The notes: generated by a model from the letters alone, not told the origin. 64,000 nucleotides of DNA from Portulaca oleracea (GCA_029582165.1 CM055868.1:13374001-13438000); one strand, 5' to 3'. Counted from the stretch's first letter, positions 33,948 through 45,535 are shown. A program made the numbers and translations.

Positions 33948-36900
33948 TTATACATGGTGGTTTCTTACTTCTTCGTCCTCGTCGGAAACCAAGTCGATAT
34001 AATCGGGGCCCGGTTGACCGGCATGTTGACCCGGCTGGTTCGGAGGATATTGACCGGTCAAGAAGTTCCATCCACCTGCCGTCCAAGAAGAAGGTTGCTC
34101 CTGCTGACTCCAAGAAGAGCTCGGAGTGTCATATGTGTGAACCTGTCCTGTCTCATCAACATGGAAGGACTCGGGGTAATGCGCTTGCAAGACAGGGGCC
34201 TGCAAGACCGGAGTCAAGCTCCAGTTGTCACTATATTCTTGTTTGACCGGTTCCTCCTTGCCTAAGAAGTATGAAGAGGATGAGTCGAAAAAGCCGGTAT
34301 TATGCGATGATGGCATAGAAGGTGTGGGGATGTCTGGTTGAGCTCCCTTGTAATCAATTGATGTCTGGTGGAAGTCCCCTGACCATCTGCGTTGGTTGTA
34401 TTCAGAAGGCCCTTGAGACAAGGACATACCACTAAATATCTGATCCAACATGGAGGCATCGAGCACAGGAAGCGGCGTCGCTCTCACTAACGTATCCATA
34501 ACCATGCGTCAGGAAGACCCTCTTGCGGGTGAAGCCAGCGTGCTAGCATACTCCATGGAGGCATCAGTTTCCTCTTCAGGGATAAGAGGAATGGAGGGAA
34601 CATAACCATGGGGTTGGGTCCCATAAGCGGTCATTCCCCAACTTCTGTTCGAGGAGCCTATGCCCCGCATTGAATGAGGGCCACCTCCACCACTGCTGGA
34701 AGAGCACGCTCTAGGAGTCATATAGAAGCCTCCTCCTCCTAAATCGACATCCTGGTGGAACTCAGTTTCAGCATCGTCATCCTCACCATTTTTAGCATGA
34801 TAAGTAAGGGCATAGGTCCACCACCTCCCACGTAGTGACCATGTGCGCCGCCATCATTATTGTCATCATCGCCATCGTCATCATCGCCGTCATCAACATC
34901 GTGGCCTCGGGACCCCTACGATGGTGGTGATGACCTCCACCTCTCGGTTGCCCTCTACCACGACCTCCACGCCGAGGTCCAAAACCCATTCGACGCCGAT
35001 ATCGTCTCTGCGTATCTTGAATTTCATCACAGACCGTATATAAGGGCAATGGCCTCCATAGTTTGCTCTCGGCTCCACCGCCAAACGATTTACGATAAAA
35101 TTAAACACGCGGACCGGGAGTTGCAGTAATTATTACTTTGGGTTTGAGAGGCTTACTCGGGACTATTGGAAGATAAAGGAGTTCGGACGGTTCCTACGGC
35201 GCCTAAAACCCAAAGGATTGGGAGGCTGGCGTGCGATGCCTACAAATTGATTAAAGGTCAATTCGGTGAAAAGGTTAATAATGCAAGGGAAAGTTTTCTC
35301 TAATACTCACCATGCGTCCCATAAGACGTGGTCGAATGGATGCGGCATAGTTGGCCCCCATGATCAGCAAATTCCCAATAGGAATCCCCATAAGATTGAC
35401 TTCAAGTTCATCGAAAGTCAAAGAGCGGGGGTAGAACATCTTAGCCGGTGGATTGACCGGTACCAGCGGAGGCCATACATGCATGCATTGGTGGGTGACC
35501 CTTTCCCCGCAGTACCATACGAAGGTAAAAGGGCCTTCAAATAAGATCCTTCTACAGTTGATGTCCTGCAGTGTATCGAGGTCCGGAAGTTGGTCTTCCG
35601 TAACCTCATCATGACCAGGTTCAAGGCACCTTGTATATGGGTTAGTGTGTAATTTGGTGATCTTTAAAGGGAAATTGAAAGAAAGAAGATAATACCTGCC
35701 CGGGATTATTCAAGATGCCGCGGAAGAGCTCCAAATGCTCCACTCTTCGCTTCCTTACTAACAGGTCATCACGACCCCAGCGAAGAGCAATTGGGAAGAC
35801 ATCACCAGTAGTAGACTGAGGAGATAAGGCTGCAAAGTACTCATAGAACCAAATCTGCAAAGAGTTCTGAGTTAATACTCAAATTACGGATAAGTAAAGA
35901 GGTAGTAGAAGGAGGACTACCTCGATGACTTTCCAGTAGGAAAGATAGGTGTTATTCTGCTCCAGTTTTGATCTAGGGACTCTTACACCCGCTCGGAGTC
36001 CCCTGAAGAGGCAAGTGTAGGCTGCCGCGCCCCAAGCTAAATTGGCGAGATTATCTAGGTCCGCTAAATTACCTAGATAATGGAAGAATACACGACTACC
36101 ACGGTCAGCAAAGATGGTAGTACACAAGAAAATGGCAAGTATTACTCGCCGTCGTTGCGCATCAGTGTACATTTCGTCCCAGAAGTTGCCCTTCAGGACC
36201 TCATCGAAGAGAACGGAGTAGCGGAAGCTCCGTGTATCGTGGATGGTACCCATCACAGGACCGAACAAAGCTATTTTTTGGGCCTTGTCTTGGCCCAAAT
36301 CATCAGAATACTGTAGGGGCACCCCGCCAAAGGGTAACCCCGTAATCATAGCAAAATCGAGGGGGGTGATGGTCATCTCATATTCTGGGAAGTGAAACGT
36401 ATTGGTGGTATCCCAAAACCGTTCACTTAGGGCCGCGCTCTGTGATGGCCCGTGGGTTCGCGCATGGCGTGCGAGCGTTGAGGAAGTGACTAAAGCCGGC
36501 TTCACAGCGGTACCATTTGGAAAGCCCGGTGCTCTAGTTCATCCAAGAACCTCATTACTTTCCCAATTGCCCCACATGATTGGTTTTTGTCAGCCTGCAA
36601 TGTAAAATTATACATGAGATTTTTTTTTTTTTCAAGGAACACTCAAAATGTTATAATGAATGGGAAAAGTGACGTACCGTGACTTGAGTGATAAAATGGG
36701 AGATATGCACATCGGCAATAGAGAAGGTCTTGGCCGTCCCATGGATGAGGGCCACCAATCCCGCTCATATTGCCCACAGGCTCTAAGTCGTGACTTCCTT
36801 CTTGGGGTGATATTTTGTTGGCTTTGATGAAGGCGTAGTGCGTAAAATGACTCAACTCAAGTACAAGATTATTCGGTGCTTGAGCAAAGTTAAAATCATC

Positions 36901-36954
36901 TGAAAGGACGATTTTGCGAAGCAAGGTAAAAATTCGGATTGTTATTTGACTCAT
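33948..36954 (-). pseudogene. Antisense cassette B: plant mobile domain (PMD) gene, multi-exon
   Basis: Putative exons on the minus strand: 36954-36678; 36594-35921, with the PMD signature (ALSERFWDTTNTFHFPEYEM, TPLDFAMITGLPFGG, ANLAWGAAAYTCLFRGLRAG); 35854-35696 (IWFYEYFAALSP, ALRWGRDDLL); about 35640-35311 (FTFVWYCGERVTHQCMHVW); then an RG- and H-rich region (35049-34792) and a tail, 34721-33948. Donors such as GTACGT, GAG/GTAGTC and ATG/GTGAGT and acceptors TTGCAG and TTTGTAG support introns. PMD is shared with MAIN/MAIL nuclear proteins and with transposable elements. In exon 2 an in-frame TGA (36541-36539) follows the ATG at 36577 by 12 codons; the third junction is unclear, and so is the joining of exon 1. 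The copy is likely inactive. Confidence 0.75.
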
Positions 36955-38704
36955 ATTTTAACCCATTTCAAAAGACAACGCGGGTTTGAAGCCAGAAGTT
37001 CAAGGTCATTTTTCTTAAAGGGTTGGCGCGGATTTGGGTAGATTTGAGCCAAGAAATTTTGGGCTCTTGCGGATTTTAGTAGATTTTGGGCCCAAGAACT
37101 TTTAGGCCTCCACACCGGTGGCGCGGATTTGTTGGTAGAAGTTTGGGTTGTTTGGTTGAGGTGGCGGATTGGTGTTGGTAGAAGTTTTGGGTTTGTTAAT
37201 TTGGTGTGGCGGATCTCGGCGATTGGGCTGAAAATTTTGGGCCTGTTTGGGCGGGCCAGTGTAGCTCTGAAGTTGTTTTTAGGAAACTTTTAGGCCCATT
37301 TCATTGGGTTTGCGCGGATTTTGGGCTAGATCGGTCCAAAGTTTTACAGTTTGCACAAAAAGGGGATCGGTCCAAATTTGAGTAAATTCATATAATGAGC
37401 ATATAAGTCCAAAACTTAATTAAAGTGCATGGATTTGAATATTCCAACACAAAATTTTCCGCCCAAACACGTATACAAGCTAATTCATGCAAACTCAACA
37501 AAATGCAAGAAATTAAGTGAATTTCTACATGTATGCATGGTGGATATTTGAGCAAACTAGAAGCTTGTAAAAACGTACTTTTTATGAAGAGATCTGCGCG
37601 GATCTGGTTTGAGTAGAAGGCTCAAATAAGCTCACAGACCCAACCCAAGAAAATGTGACAAAAATGGCTTGGAGTTAGATGGAGTTGCGCGGATTTTAGC
37701 AAAATAGGCCAAGCTTTCAGTTCAAGTATTCAAGCTTTAGTTTTCAGTGCAAGTGTTCAAGCTCAAATGCAACAAGAATGACCTAAAAAGTGTGAAATCT
37801 GCGCGGATTTACTGGAAACAAGAACAAGTTTTGAGCTTATATGGAGCAAAAATGGAAAATCAGAAGGAAATTACCTGAGATTGACGGGAATTTCAGCAGA
37901 AACTGGCGCGGATTTGCTGAAGAAATAGCTCACACTCGCCGAAGTATTGCGCGGATTTCAGCTTGAATATGGCGCGGACGTCAGCTGGGGTGGCGCGGAT
38001 TTCACCCGGAGATGGTCGGTGTCGCGCGGATTTTGGCCGGGAGTGAAGAAAGGTGTTGGATGTTTGAGTAAGGATGGAGCTTTGAGTGAGGATGAGATTG
38101 AGTGAAGTGAGTGGCTAAGAGAGAGAGTGAGAAGATAAGGAGATGAGAGTGAGTGAGTGAGTGGCTAAGATGGAGTAAGTGAATAAATGTGAAGTGAGTG
38201 AATGAGTGGGTAAGGAGAGTGAGAGAGTGAATGTGAGGTGAAAGTGGGTTAATACCAGGAGGGCAAAAGAAAGTGGTCAAGGGAGTATTCTCATTTTATA
38301 CCTATTTTATGTTGTTTTTTTCTTTTTCTCATGTTCTTACTCTTGTTTTCGTACTTTATTTTCATTTTTTTTTCTTTTATTTCTTCATCTTTTATCAGTC
38401 AAAAACACACAAAATTTATCCTTTTCAGGAGAAAACCTACAAAGCCTGGGCAATATCCAGCAGTCAAAGCTAGCTACAAAAAAAATCAATTCCGGATGTC
38501 TTTCAAGCTACCCTTGGAAGTTGAAGCCTGGACAATATCCAGCATTTAATCAGCATCGGACTACCTCCGGTCAGAAGTCCAAGCTACCCTTGGATTAATC
38601 AGCCTGGACGACCTCCAGCAATCAAGTCAACAATTTGGACTACCTCCAGTTGGCTATACGAGATTTCCGGTATACTTTGACTGTCGTCTTACCCAGACTC
38701 AGTC
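36955..38704. other. Upstream region of the antisense genes, dyad half-sites and GA-rich tract
   Basis: 37020-38030 carries more than a dozen GCGCGGAT(T/C) half-sites. 38085-38260 is GAGTGAGT-rich; on the minus strand this is a CT-rich tract like a plant 5' UTR/Y-patch, so antisense transcription may start near 38260. 38400-38700 has repeated CTGGACNACCTCCAGCA-like phrases leading to the polypurine tract. No supported ORF. Confidence 0.55.
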
Positions 38705-38719
38705 AAAGTGGGGGCTATC
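38705..38719 (+). other. Polypurine tract of the Tat element
   Basis: AAAGTGGGGGCTATC directly precedes the 3' LTR start TGTAGACACC, as in other Tat/Ogre elements. Confidence 0.85.
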
Positions 38720-40506
38720 TGTAGACACCAAAAATGGGTCTATCGGATTTTTCAGCATTCCCGGGATCGGAAATAAAATTCAAGCGAATATGATGTGTTG
38801 GGCCAAAATAGCAGATAGCCAGCACGCATCAAATCAGGCTCTGGGCTCAAACGAAGGCTGGCGCGGGTTTATCAGGCTCTGGGCTCAAACGAAGGCTGGC
38901 GCGGATTTATCAGGCTTTGGGCTCAAACGTGGGCTGGCGCGGATTCAATTGGGCCAAAACCTAGGGGTTGGCGCGGATTCTCGCCGACGGCCCATCGAGT
39001 TCGCGGATCCCGTTCGACCCGGCCTTATAGGTTGGGGTGGATCCGGCTTTGGTATCGGGTCACAGGGTCGCGCGGATCCGGTCAAATTTGACGGTTAATA
39101 GCGGTTAATCAGCGTTGCTACGCGGTTCGAAACCGCCAACCGGCGATTGCGGGTCCGCGCGGATTTGACGATAACTGGCCAACCGCCGGTAACCGCCCTC
39201 AACCGCCGTTGACTGCTGATGACCGACCTTTTCCCCATGGCTATATAAGGATCCGCGCGGATCCTTATTTGGGGTTGGTTTTTTCGGTACTCGGGGGTAA
39301 TTTTGGGCAACTTGACCATACATTTTCCGGTGAGACATCCAGGAATCCGCGCGGATTCCTCGCTACTTCCACATCTTCGGCTTATCGGAATCCAAATCCA
39401 CCGCCGCTTCTAACCCGAATCCGTTTCCGACGACCTATCTTCTACCAGGTCCGCGCCGATCTGGTATAACCCGTTTTTTTTTTTTTTTTCCATTTCCTTT
39501 CTCGTTTTCTTTCTTTTTTTATTGTATTTAGTTTTATTTCATAAAAATTGTAATAATGTAGTCGATACGCCCCGCCCAATGTAATTTTTTTTATTTTATT
39601 TTGTTTGTTCGTTGAACTTTTATATTATTTCCGTTCAAATTGCATGATTTTCATTCAAATTGTGACGACTTTTATTTAGTTCTTTTTTTTAATACCCGAC
39701 TTAGTATAGGCCGCTTCGGCGGGCGGTGCAAGGGCAACCCCCTACACCGGCTTCTTTACCCCCGGACCCGTTTTCTTGGTTCGAGACCGGAGTCTTTCCT
39801 TTTATTTTGGTTTTTGTTAATTTTACCGTTTTTAAAATTAACTGGCGACTCTACCTTTTTTTTTATCTTTTTTACCGAAAACAAAAAACAAAAGCCTTTG
39901 GCTCGGGCAAGCACTGGATCCGCGCGGATCCAGGCTTTGTGGCCCGTTTTGTTTTTTTTTTTTTCTCTTTCTCTTGGTTTTTTTCCTTTCTTCTTTTTTT
40001 CTCTCGTTTTTAACCTAGTTTTATTTGGATCCGCGGATCCGATACACCAGGCCAAAGCGAGCAGGATCCGCGTGAATCCAGGTGGAGTTTTGGCCCAAAG
40101 GGATCCAAGATCCGCGCAGGCTCCATTTACTTTTGGTTTTTGTTTTGAGTCTGAAAAGGATCCGGATCCGCGCGGATCCGGATCAGTCCGACCCGTGTTG
40201 CGTTTTTTTTTTTCTCTTTTTTCTTTCCTTTCGTTTTTTTAAGAAAACCGAGTTTTTTTTTCACTAAGCCGGGCCCGGATCCGCGTGGATCCGGCCTAAT
40301 AGGCTCCGTCCATTTTTATTCTTTTGTTCTTTCGGCTTTCTTCTTTTCTTTTCTTTTGTTTTTTTATTTTCTTTTGACAAACTTTTTATTTTTTTATTTA
40401 TTCATTTTTTAGTTTTATCGTGTCTCACCCCTTAAACCAAATAAGCAACCCTACGTCGACTCGACCTTCCGTGGGGGACCGTGCCCTCCGGGACGCGGGC
40501 CCTACA
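38720..40506 (+). repeat. 3' LTR of the Tat element
   Basis: 1787 bp, same termini as the 5' LTR, followed by target duplication GAAAC (40507-40511). Dyad cores at 39251, 39345, 39918 and 40166; the last is centred in a 26-bp perfect palindrome (40159-40184) that is degraded in the 5' LTR copy. Confidence 0.95.
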
Positions 40507-41241
40507 GAAACCAACAAATAATCAATAAAGGGAAGACTTGAGCACCACCAAACAATGCTTGGATAAAGTAAACAAGATTTAGTGGAGGAGGCTTGGGGAG
40601 CACTCACTCATTTCATTTCATAATCAGCACAATATGCCTTGGAAAATGTACAAACAAGGTATTTATACTAAGTAACAAAATTAGGCCAAAACTTAGCATT
40701 TTAACAAAGAGGACACGCGAATCAACAGCGACGTCGCGGGCGTGACGACCTTCTGCCCCAAACACTCCTTTGTTTGTCGTGGTGTGTCGCGGGCGTGATG
40801 GAACGCGTCGCGGATGCTACTACCTGGCCAGTGTGTGGTCGTGGGAGCTACCTGACAAGTCGCGGGCGCGATTGCCTGTTGCTGAACATTCCTTTGCCTG
40901 CCAGTGTGAGGTAGCGGGCACTACCGAACTGGTCGCGGGCGCGACATGCTACTGACTACAGACGTTGCTTCTTCTTTGAACTTTATTGATCCCGGGCTAC
41001 ACCCGAACCCCGATACCTCCTAGCTTCCAATCTCAGTACGGCCCGGTTCGGTCCCGAGGCCTCCGGGGTCGGTGGATCAAACGAGCCTTCCTATAAGGTC
41101 TCGGGGCCCATCCATTGGATGGCCGAGACTAACCTTGCAGCTCCGGAAGTTACCGAGAATTGTAGGTCAAGGTTCGATGTAGTCGAGGCGGCTTGCTTGG
41201 CTGAGATAACAAGAGTTGAGAATTGAACCCGGATCTCTTCA
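40507..41241 (-). repeat. 5' LTR of the CRM-like element, right piece
   Basis: After the duplicated GAAAC, this continues the LTR broken at 20761 and ends CTCTTCA at 41241, followed by target duplication AGAAG (41242-41246). It carries GTCGCGGGCGCGAC-type palindromes at 40730-40950 and one 19-bp CCATCCATTGGATGG unit. Confidence 0.9.
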
Positions 41242-41431
41242 AGAAGAATTTATAATATAAATTGGTATTGAAATTTATGATGAAGATGGGTTGTTACAAC
41301 TTATTAAATGTTTATGTCAAGATAAACAACAATGTTTATGAGTTTATCCTTTCCAACAAAAGTTATGTTCCTATCAGGAAAAAAAAACCTTGGAAACACA
41401 CATAATTGATAAGAAAGAAAATTATAAATAA

Positions 41432-41852
41432 TCTATAATAATATAAAAGTAATATATTCGAAATTTGAAATACTCAACCCAGAGTAATTGTAGGGGTTAT
41501 CGGCCAATCAGATTAAAGAAAAAAATCGATTTAAAAATATAGTAAAAAAATTCCTGCCCATGAAATAATAATAAAAAAATTGTTTTAAAAAATAATAAAT
41601 AAGAAGTCTAACCAGATTAAAAGTCTACCTTATCTAATTAAAAATCTACCTCCCAACCCAACCCAAATCTAATTAGGACTCTACCTCTCACCCTCACCTA
41701 AATCTAATTAGGATCGAGTCTACCTCCCGACCTAATATATAAAAATTGAAACATCTTTCATTCTCTTCCAATCTGTCAACTATTAATATTTGCAGCAACA
41801 ATTGAATTCTTGACAAACCTGCAAATACAAACAGGTTAGTTTTCGAAAAGTA
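41432..41852 (+). mobile_element. Helitron 5' portion
   Basis: Starts TCTATAATAATATAAAA after an A and matches the Helitron at 42920 for about 420 bases, to TTCGAAAAGTACTATCA, then diverges. No CTAG-hairpin end of its own was found before 42919. It may share the terminus at 43456 or be a truncated copy. Confidence 0.55.
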
Positions 41853-42919
41853 CTATCAATTTGAAGCAACCATTGAATTCTCCATTTTCCCTAAAGGAAA
41901 ATTCTCTCTCCATAATAATATTTCCGCATTAGTGTTACCCCTTGCTTTTCATCAAGCTCTGATGTGATTGCTAATTCCTCTTCATAATTTTTTTTGCAAT
42001 TACGCGAGAGATTTGCAGTGAATGAGGATATGGTGTGAATTTTGGATGAATTTAGGGCTTGGAGTTAAAATTTGTGTAGAAATCGTACACGGAATTAGTG
42101 GCAAATTTTATGGTTTTAAAGTCCCATGAGCGTATCACATCTGTGCTGAAGGGGTCGATATTGATCGGACATGATAGTCAAGAGGCAGTGGTCGGGTGTC
42201 CAAGCGAGCGGTGATTTCATGAAAGAGAATATATAAATAGTTAGGGTTTTTCCCGCTTTTTTCAATTACGAGTTTCATTGTATTTTCAGTTTGATTTCTC
42301 AATTAAGATTTTTGTATTTACTTAACTTTGTAATTCGGATGCTGAATCGTCATATGGATATCATATCATGTCTTTTGACGTATCAAACAGCGGGAGAAGA
42401 TGTAAGCTTGAGAGACCACATGCAACGTACATCTCAAGTTGGCACCTCCTAGAATAAAAAAAGATAAGGTTCTTCCCGGGCTAAAATCACTTATTTTGGC
42501 TTTTTGACCCCATATTGTAGGGTGGATCTCGAATGGTCTCCCTCCAAGCCTTATTGTATTGCTTATGTATAAACACCTTAAGTTGTTATTAATGTATCCC
42601 AACAGTGAATGTTGAGTTTGTGTTACTATAATTATCCTTAAGTTTGCACTTTATACTTTTAATTTTTCATATGACATGTACCTTACTCATCAATTACGAT
42701 AGAATTGGTATACTTCAGTTAAGAGATTCATTTATAATATATGGTTCTTTTATTTTCATTATTATGGATAGCTACCTACGAGGTTTTGAGTTGTATTGTA
42801 ATTTTTTTCTACTTGCAACTTATATGTTATGATATTGATTCGAAAATATCATTTATTGTCACACTTTTTACAAATAAGATGTGTGGTATACAATCTTTGG
42901 AACAATTTATTTATTTATA
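41853..42919. other. Unassigned AT-rich stretch between Helitron starts
   Basis: Contains TATATAAATAGTTAGGG (about 42230-42246), a plausible core promoter, but no ORF with recognisable features downstream. It could be sequence captured by a larger Helitron starting at 41432. Confidence 0.35.
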
Positions 42920-43456
42920 TCTATAATAATATAAAAATAATATATTCAAAATTTGAAATATTCAACCCAGAGTAATTGTAGGGGTTATTGGCCAATCGTA
43001 TTAAAGAAAAAATCGATTTAAAAATACAGTGAAAAATTCTCGCCCATAAAATAATAATAAAAAAATCAATTTAAAAAAAAATAATAAACAAGAAGTCTAA
43101 TCAGATTAAGAGTCTACTTATCTAATTAGAAATCTACTTCCCAACCTAATTTAGAGTCTAACTCCCACCCAAATCTAATTAGGACTCAACCTCTCACCCA
43201 AATCTACCTCCCAATCTAATATATAAATATCGAAACATCTTTCATTCTCTTTCAATCTGTCAAGTATTAACATTTGAAGCAACCATTGAATTCTTAGCAA
43301 AGCTGCAAATATAAACATGTTAGTTTTCGAAAAGTACTATCAGTATATAGTATGTACCACACCATAATTACTTATTTTTAAAAAAATAAAAATAAAATAT
43401 TTAGTTTATTTATTAAACTATTTAAACATCCGTGCATCGCACGGGTTAAAGACTAG
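42920..43456 (+). mobile_element. Non-autonomous Helitron, 537 bp
   Basis: The 5' end is TCTATAATAATATAAAA. The 3' end is CTAG (43453-43456), preceded by the hairpin CCGTGC-ATC-GCACGG (43430-43444). It is inserted between A and T with no target duplication. These are the defining traits of Helitrons. It has no Rep/helicase coding capacity. Confidence 0.8.
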
Positions 43457-43724
43457 TAATAGTAATTTGAGAATATGATAAGAATAGAAAATTTGAAATT
43501 AAAAAGCGCAAGGGCTAATAATGAAAAAAATGTTATAGTAGAAGAGTTCATCGTCCAAAAAAGATTTGAAATCAATCATCTAGAAGTTCAAAATAAAGAG
43601 GACTTACATGGATAAATTAATATTAGGAAAAACCTAATTATGATTGGTGAATCTAAGCAAAGAAGTTCAGAAAGAAGGCTAAAAATAATAAAACAAACAG
43701 TTGATAACTGATAAGTATCAAATT

Positions 43725-43755
<31 letters not shown>

Positions 43756-44627
43756 TTCTGGGTATAAAGGATGAGGTTGTAATATGTGAAGTTTAATGAG
43801 GGTATTTTTGGAATTTAAAAATTGATTATTTTTACTTTTTGAAAATTGATTAAACATAACCCACTATGAATATATTATGACCCCATGCTTAATTCATAGT
43901 TAATTGGTGAATGACACTGAACGTAACCCACAGCTAACGTTCTCATGTTTAGTTCCTATTTAGTTATTTTTTTGGATAAAGCATTAATTAGTTATTAATC
44001 ATGAATATTATTACCCACCTACAGTTATCAAAGAAAAAAATTATGCTTATAAGAACATTGGTGCATTATAAGATAAGATGTCAGTGTAGTTTTATAACCT
44101 ATTTTCAGTCAACTATAATTCAAAGATATGAATTATCCCATCATCAATTTCTCACTCATTTTTACATCAACTTTCATCTAAAAGATGATTGGAAATCCAG
44201 ATAAGAGTCTCAAGATTATGAAATTTCTACAATGTGAGGGATGAAATTTTTTTTAATAAAGATATGATTCTAATCGATGAAAAGATATATTTGCATAGTT
44301 TACTCAATTCGCAGTCACATATTATATATAATTATAATTGTATATTATTTCACTCAACTTGATTTATATCACTCAACCATGCAACTATACTTGAAAATGT
44401 ATTTGGTATATCATATAAATCATAATATAATTTGCCAACTTAATTGTTTTGTCATAGATTATTGTTAAAACTTAAAACTATCCGATTTTTAACACAATTT
44501 TGTCTTTTATTAATTCCTTTTTATTGCTATATATCCAATTCTACATTTTTTTATAAGTTTAATATTTTGTAGATACTTTATGTTTTTATATTAATTAATT
44601 AATTTATATCTAATTTTTTAAAATTTT

Positions 44628-44634
<7 letters not shown>
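43457..44634. other. AT-rich intergenic DNA with a (TA)n tract
   Basis: (AT)n at 43729-43755, followed by GGGTATAAAGGATGAGG-type sequence that recurs in diverged form near 44940 and 45060, marking a dispersed repeat downstream of (TA)n tracts. No supported ORF. Confidence 0.5.
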
Positions 44635-44693
<59 letters not shown>

Positions 44694-44847
44694 CATCAAG
44701 TTTGCATGGTGAAATGATGTTCCCTTGATGTTCTCAAGCAAACTTGATGTCCATTAAACCAATTCTAGATGTCCACAAATAAAATATTTGAAGTCCATCC
44801 CATGCTCACATGCTCACCAAAGTTGCATGCTCATGTGATCCATTCCC

Positions 44848-44932
<85 letters not shown>
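44635..44932. repeat. (TA)n / (TG)n microsatellites around a foldback fragment
   Basis: Pure (TA)n at about 44632-44690, then a 157-bp insert (44691-44847), then (TA)n passing into (TG)n (to about 44931). The insert ends ATTCCC and, reverse complemented, matches the left end of the foldback at 62681 (GGGAAT-GATCACAT-AGCATG, then GAGCATGTGAGCAT). It also holds TTGATGTCCA words, so it is a partial member of that family. ORFs here with YIYIYI or CVCVCV runs are artefacts. Confidence 0.75.
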
Positions 44933-44933
<1 letters not shown>

Positions 44934-45535
44934 TTTCTTTTTTGGGTACAATGGGTGATGATCGTAGTATGTGTAGTTTGAAGAGGCCAATATTGCAAAA
45001 CTCTAATTGATTGTTTTTACTTATTTTAAATATATTAATGCATATTAATTGATGTGATAAGTTACTATAGAATTGTAAATTGTAATATGTCTATTTTGAT
45101 GAGGGCGTTTTTGGAAAGCTTTAATAATTAAATAAATAATATTAACTAATAAGAGAAATATTCATGCTTTCAAAAAAAAGAAGATAAATACTTATTAAAG
45201 AGATATTTTTTAAACATAATAGAAAAATTATATAGATTGAGGACATATTTGTAAGACTATAGTTGCTAATATTTACCCTTTTATTTAAATAAAAATTTAT
45301 ACATATTAATTGATGATGCAAGTTACTACTAACACCAATTAAATAAATAATATTGAATAATTATTAAAATATAATAATGACAATATAAATGTAAATAAAA
45401 TGGCGATTACATTCCATTTAATATAGTTTATTTATTAATAAGAAAAGTATTTTTGCTTTCAGAAAAGTAAGACAAAAGCCTATTAAGGTGTTTTATAATA
45501 TAAAAGAAAAAATATTTGGAATGATACATTTTTTT

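Larger units (their letters stand above)
20762..40506 (+). mobile_element. Tat-group Ty3/gypsy retrotransposon, 19.7 kb, with antisense cassettes
   Basis: LTRs 20762-22526 and 38720-40506 begin TGTAGACACC and end GGGCCCTACA, and the element is flanked by GAAAC on both sides. Order: LTR, PBS, 1.4-kb leader, gag, junction, pol, two antisense gene cassettes, polypurine tract, LTR. The second RNase H domain between the normal RNase H and integrase is the diagnostic trait of the plant Tat lineage (Ogre, Retand, Athila relatives). The size, the PBS type and the extra genes fit Ogre/Retand. The coding region needs three frame changes (near 25295, 25490 and 30400), so this copy is probably not autonomous unless these are sequence errors. 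Confidence 0.92.
14965..41241 (-). mobile_element. Minus-strand Ty3/gypsy element, CRM-like, split by a nested Tat element
   Basis: The LTR ends (plus reading) are TGGAGC on the left and CTCTTCA on the right, flanked by AGAAG at 14960-14964 and 41242-41246, a 5-bp target duplication. Order on the minus strand is 5' LTR (interrupted), tRNA-iMet-like PBS, gag, protease, RT, RNase H, integrase, polypurine tract, 3' LTR. Without the 19.75-kb insertion its length is about 6.5 kb. RT and integrase wording ([30 protein letters not shown] near the integrase end) resembles the CRM group of chromoviruses. I see no convincing chromodomain. Many stops, a frameshift and catalytic changes make it inactive. 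Confidence 0.85.

Noticed and set aside
44769..45010. ORFs with YIYIYI and CVCVCV runs
   Set aside because: They are translations of (TA)n and (TG)n microsatellites; the same applies at 57528, 59146 and 62775.
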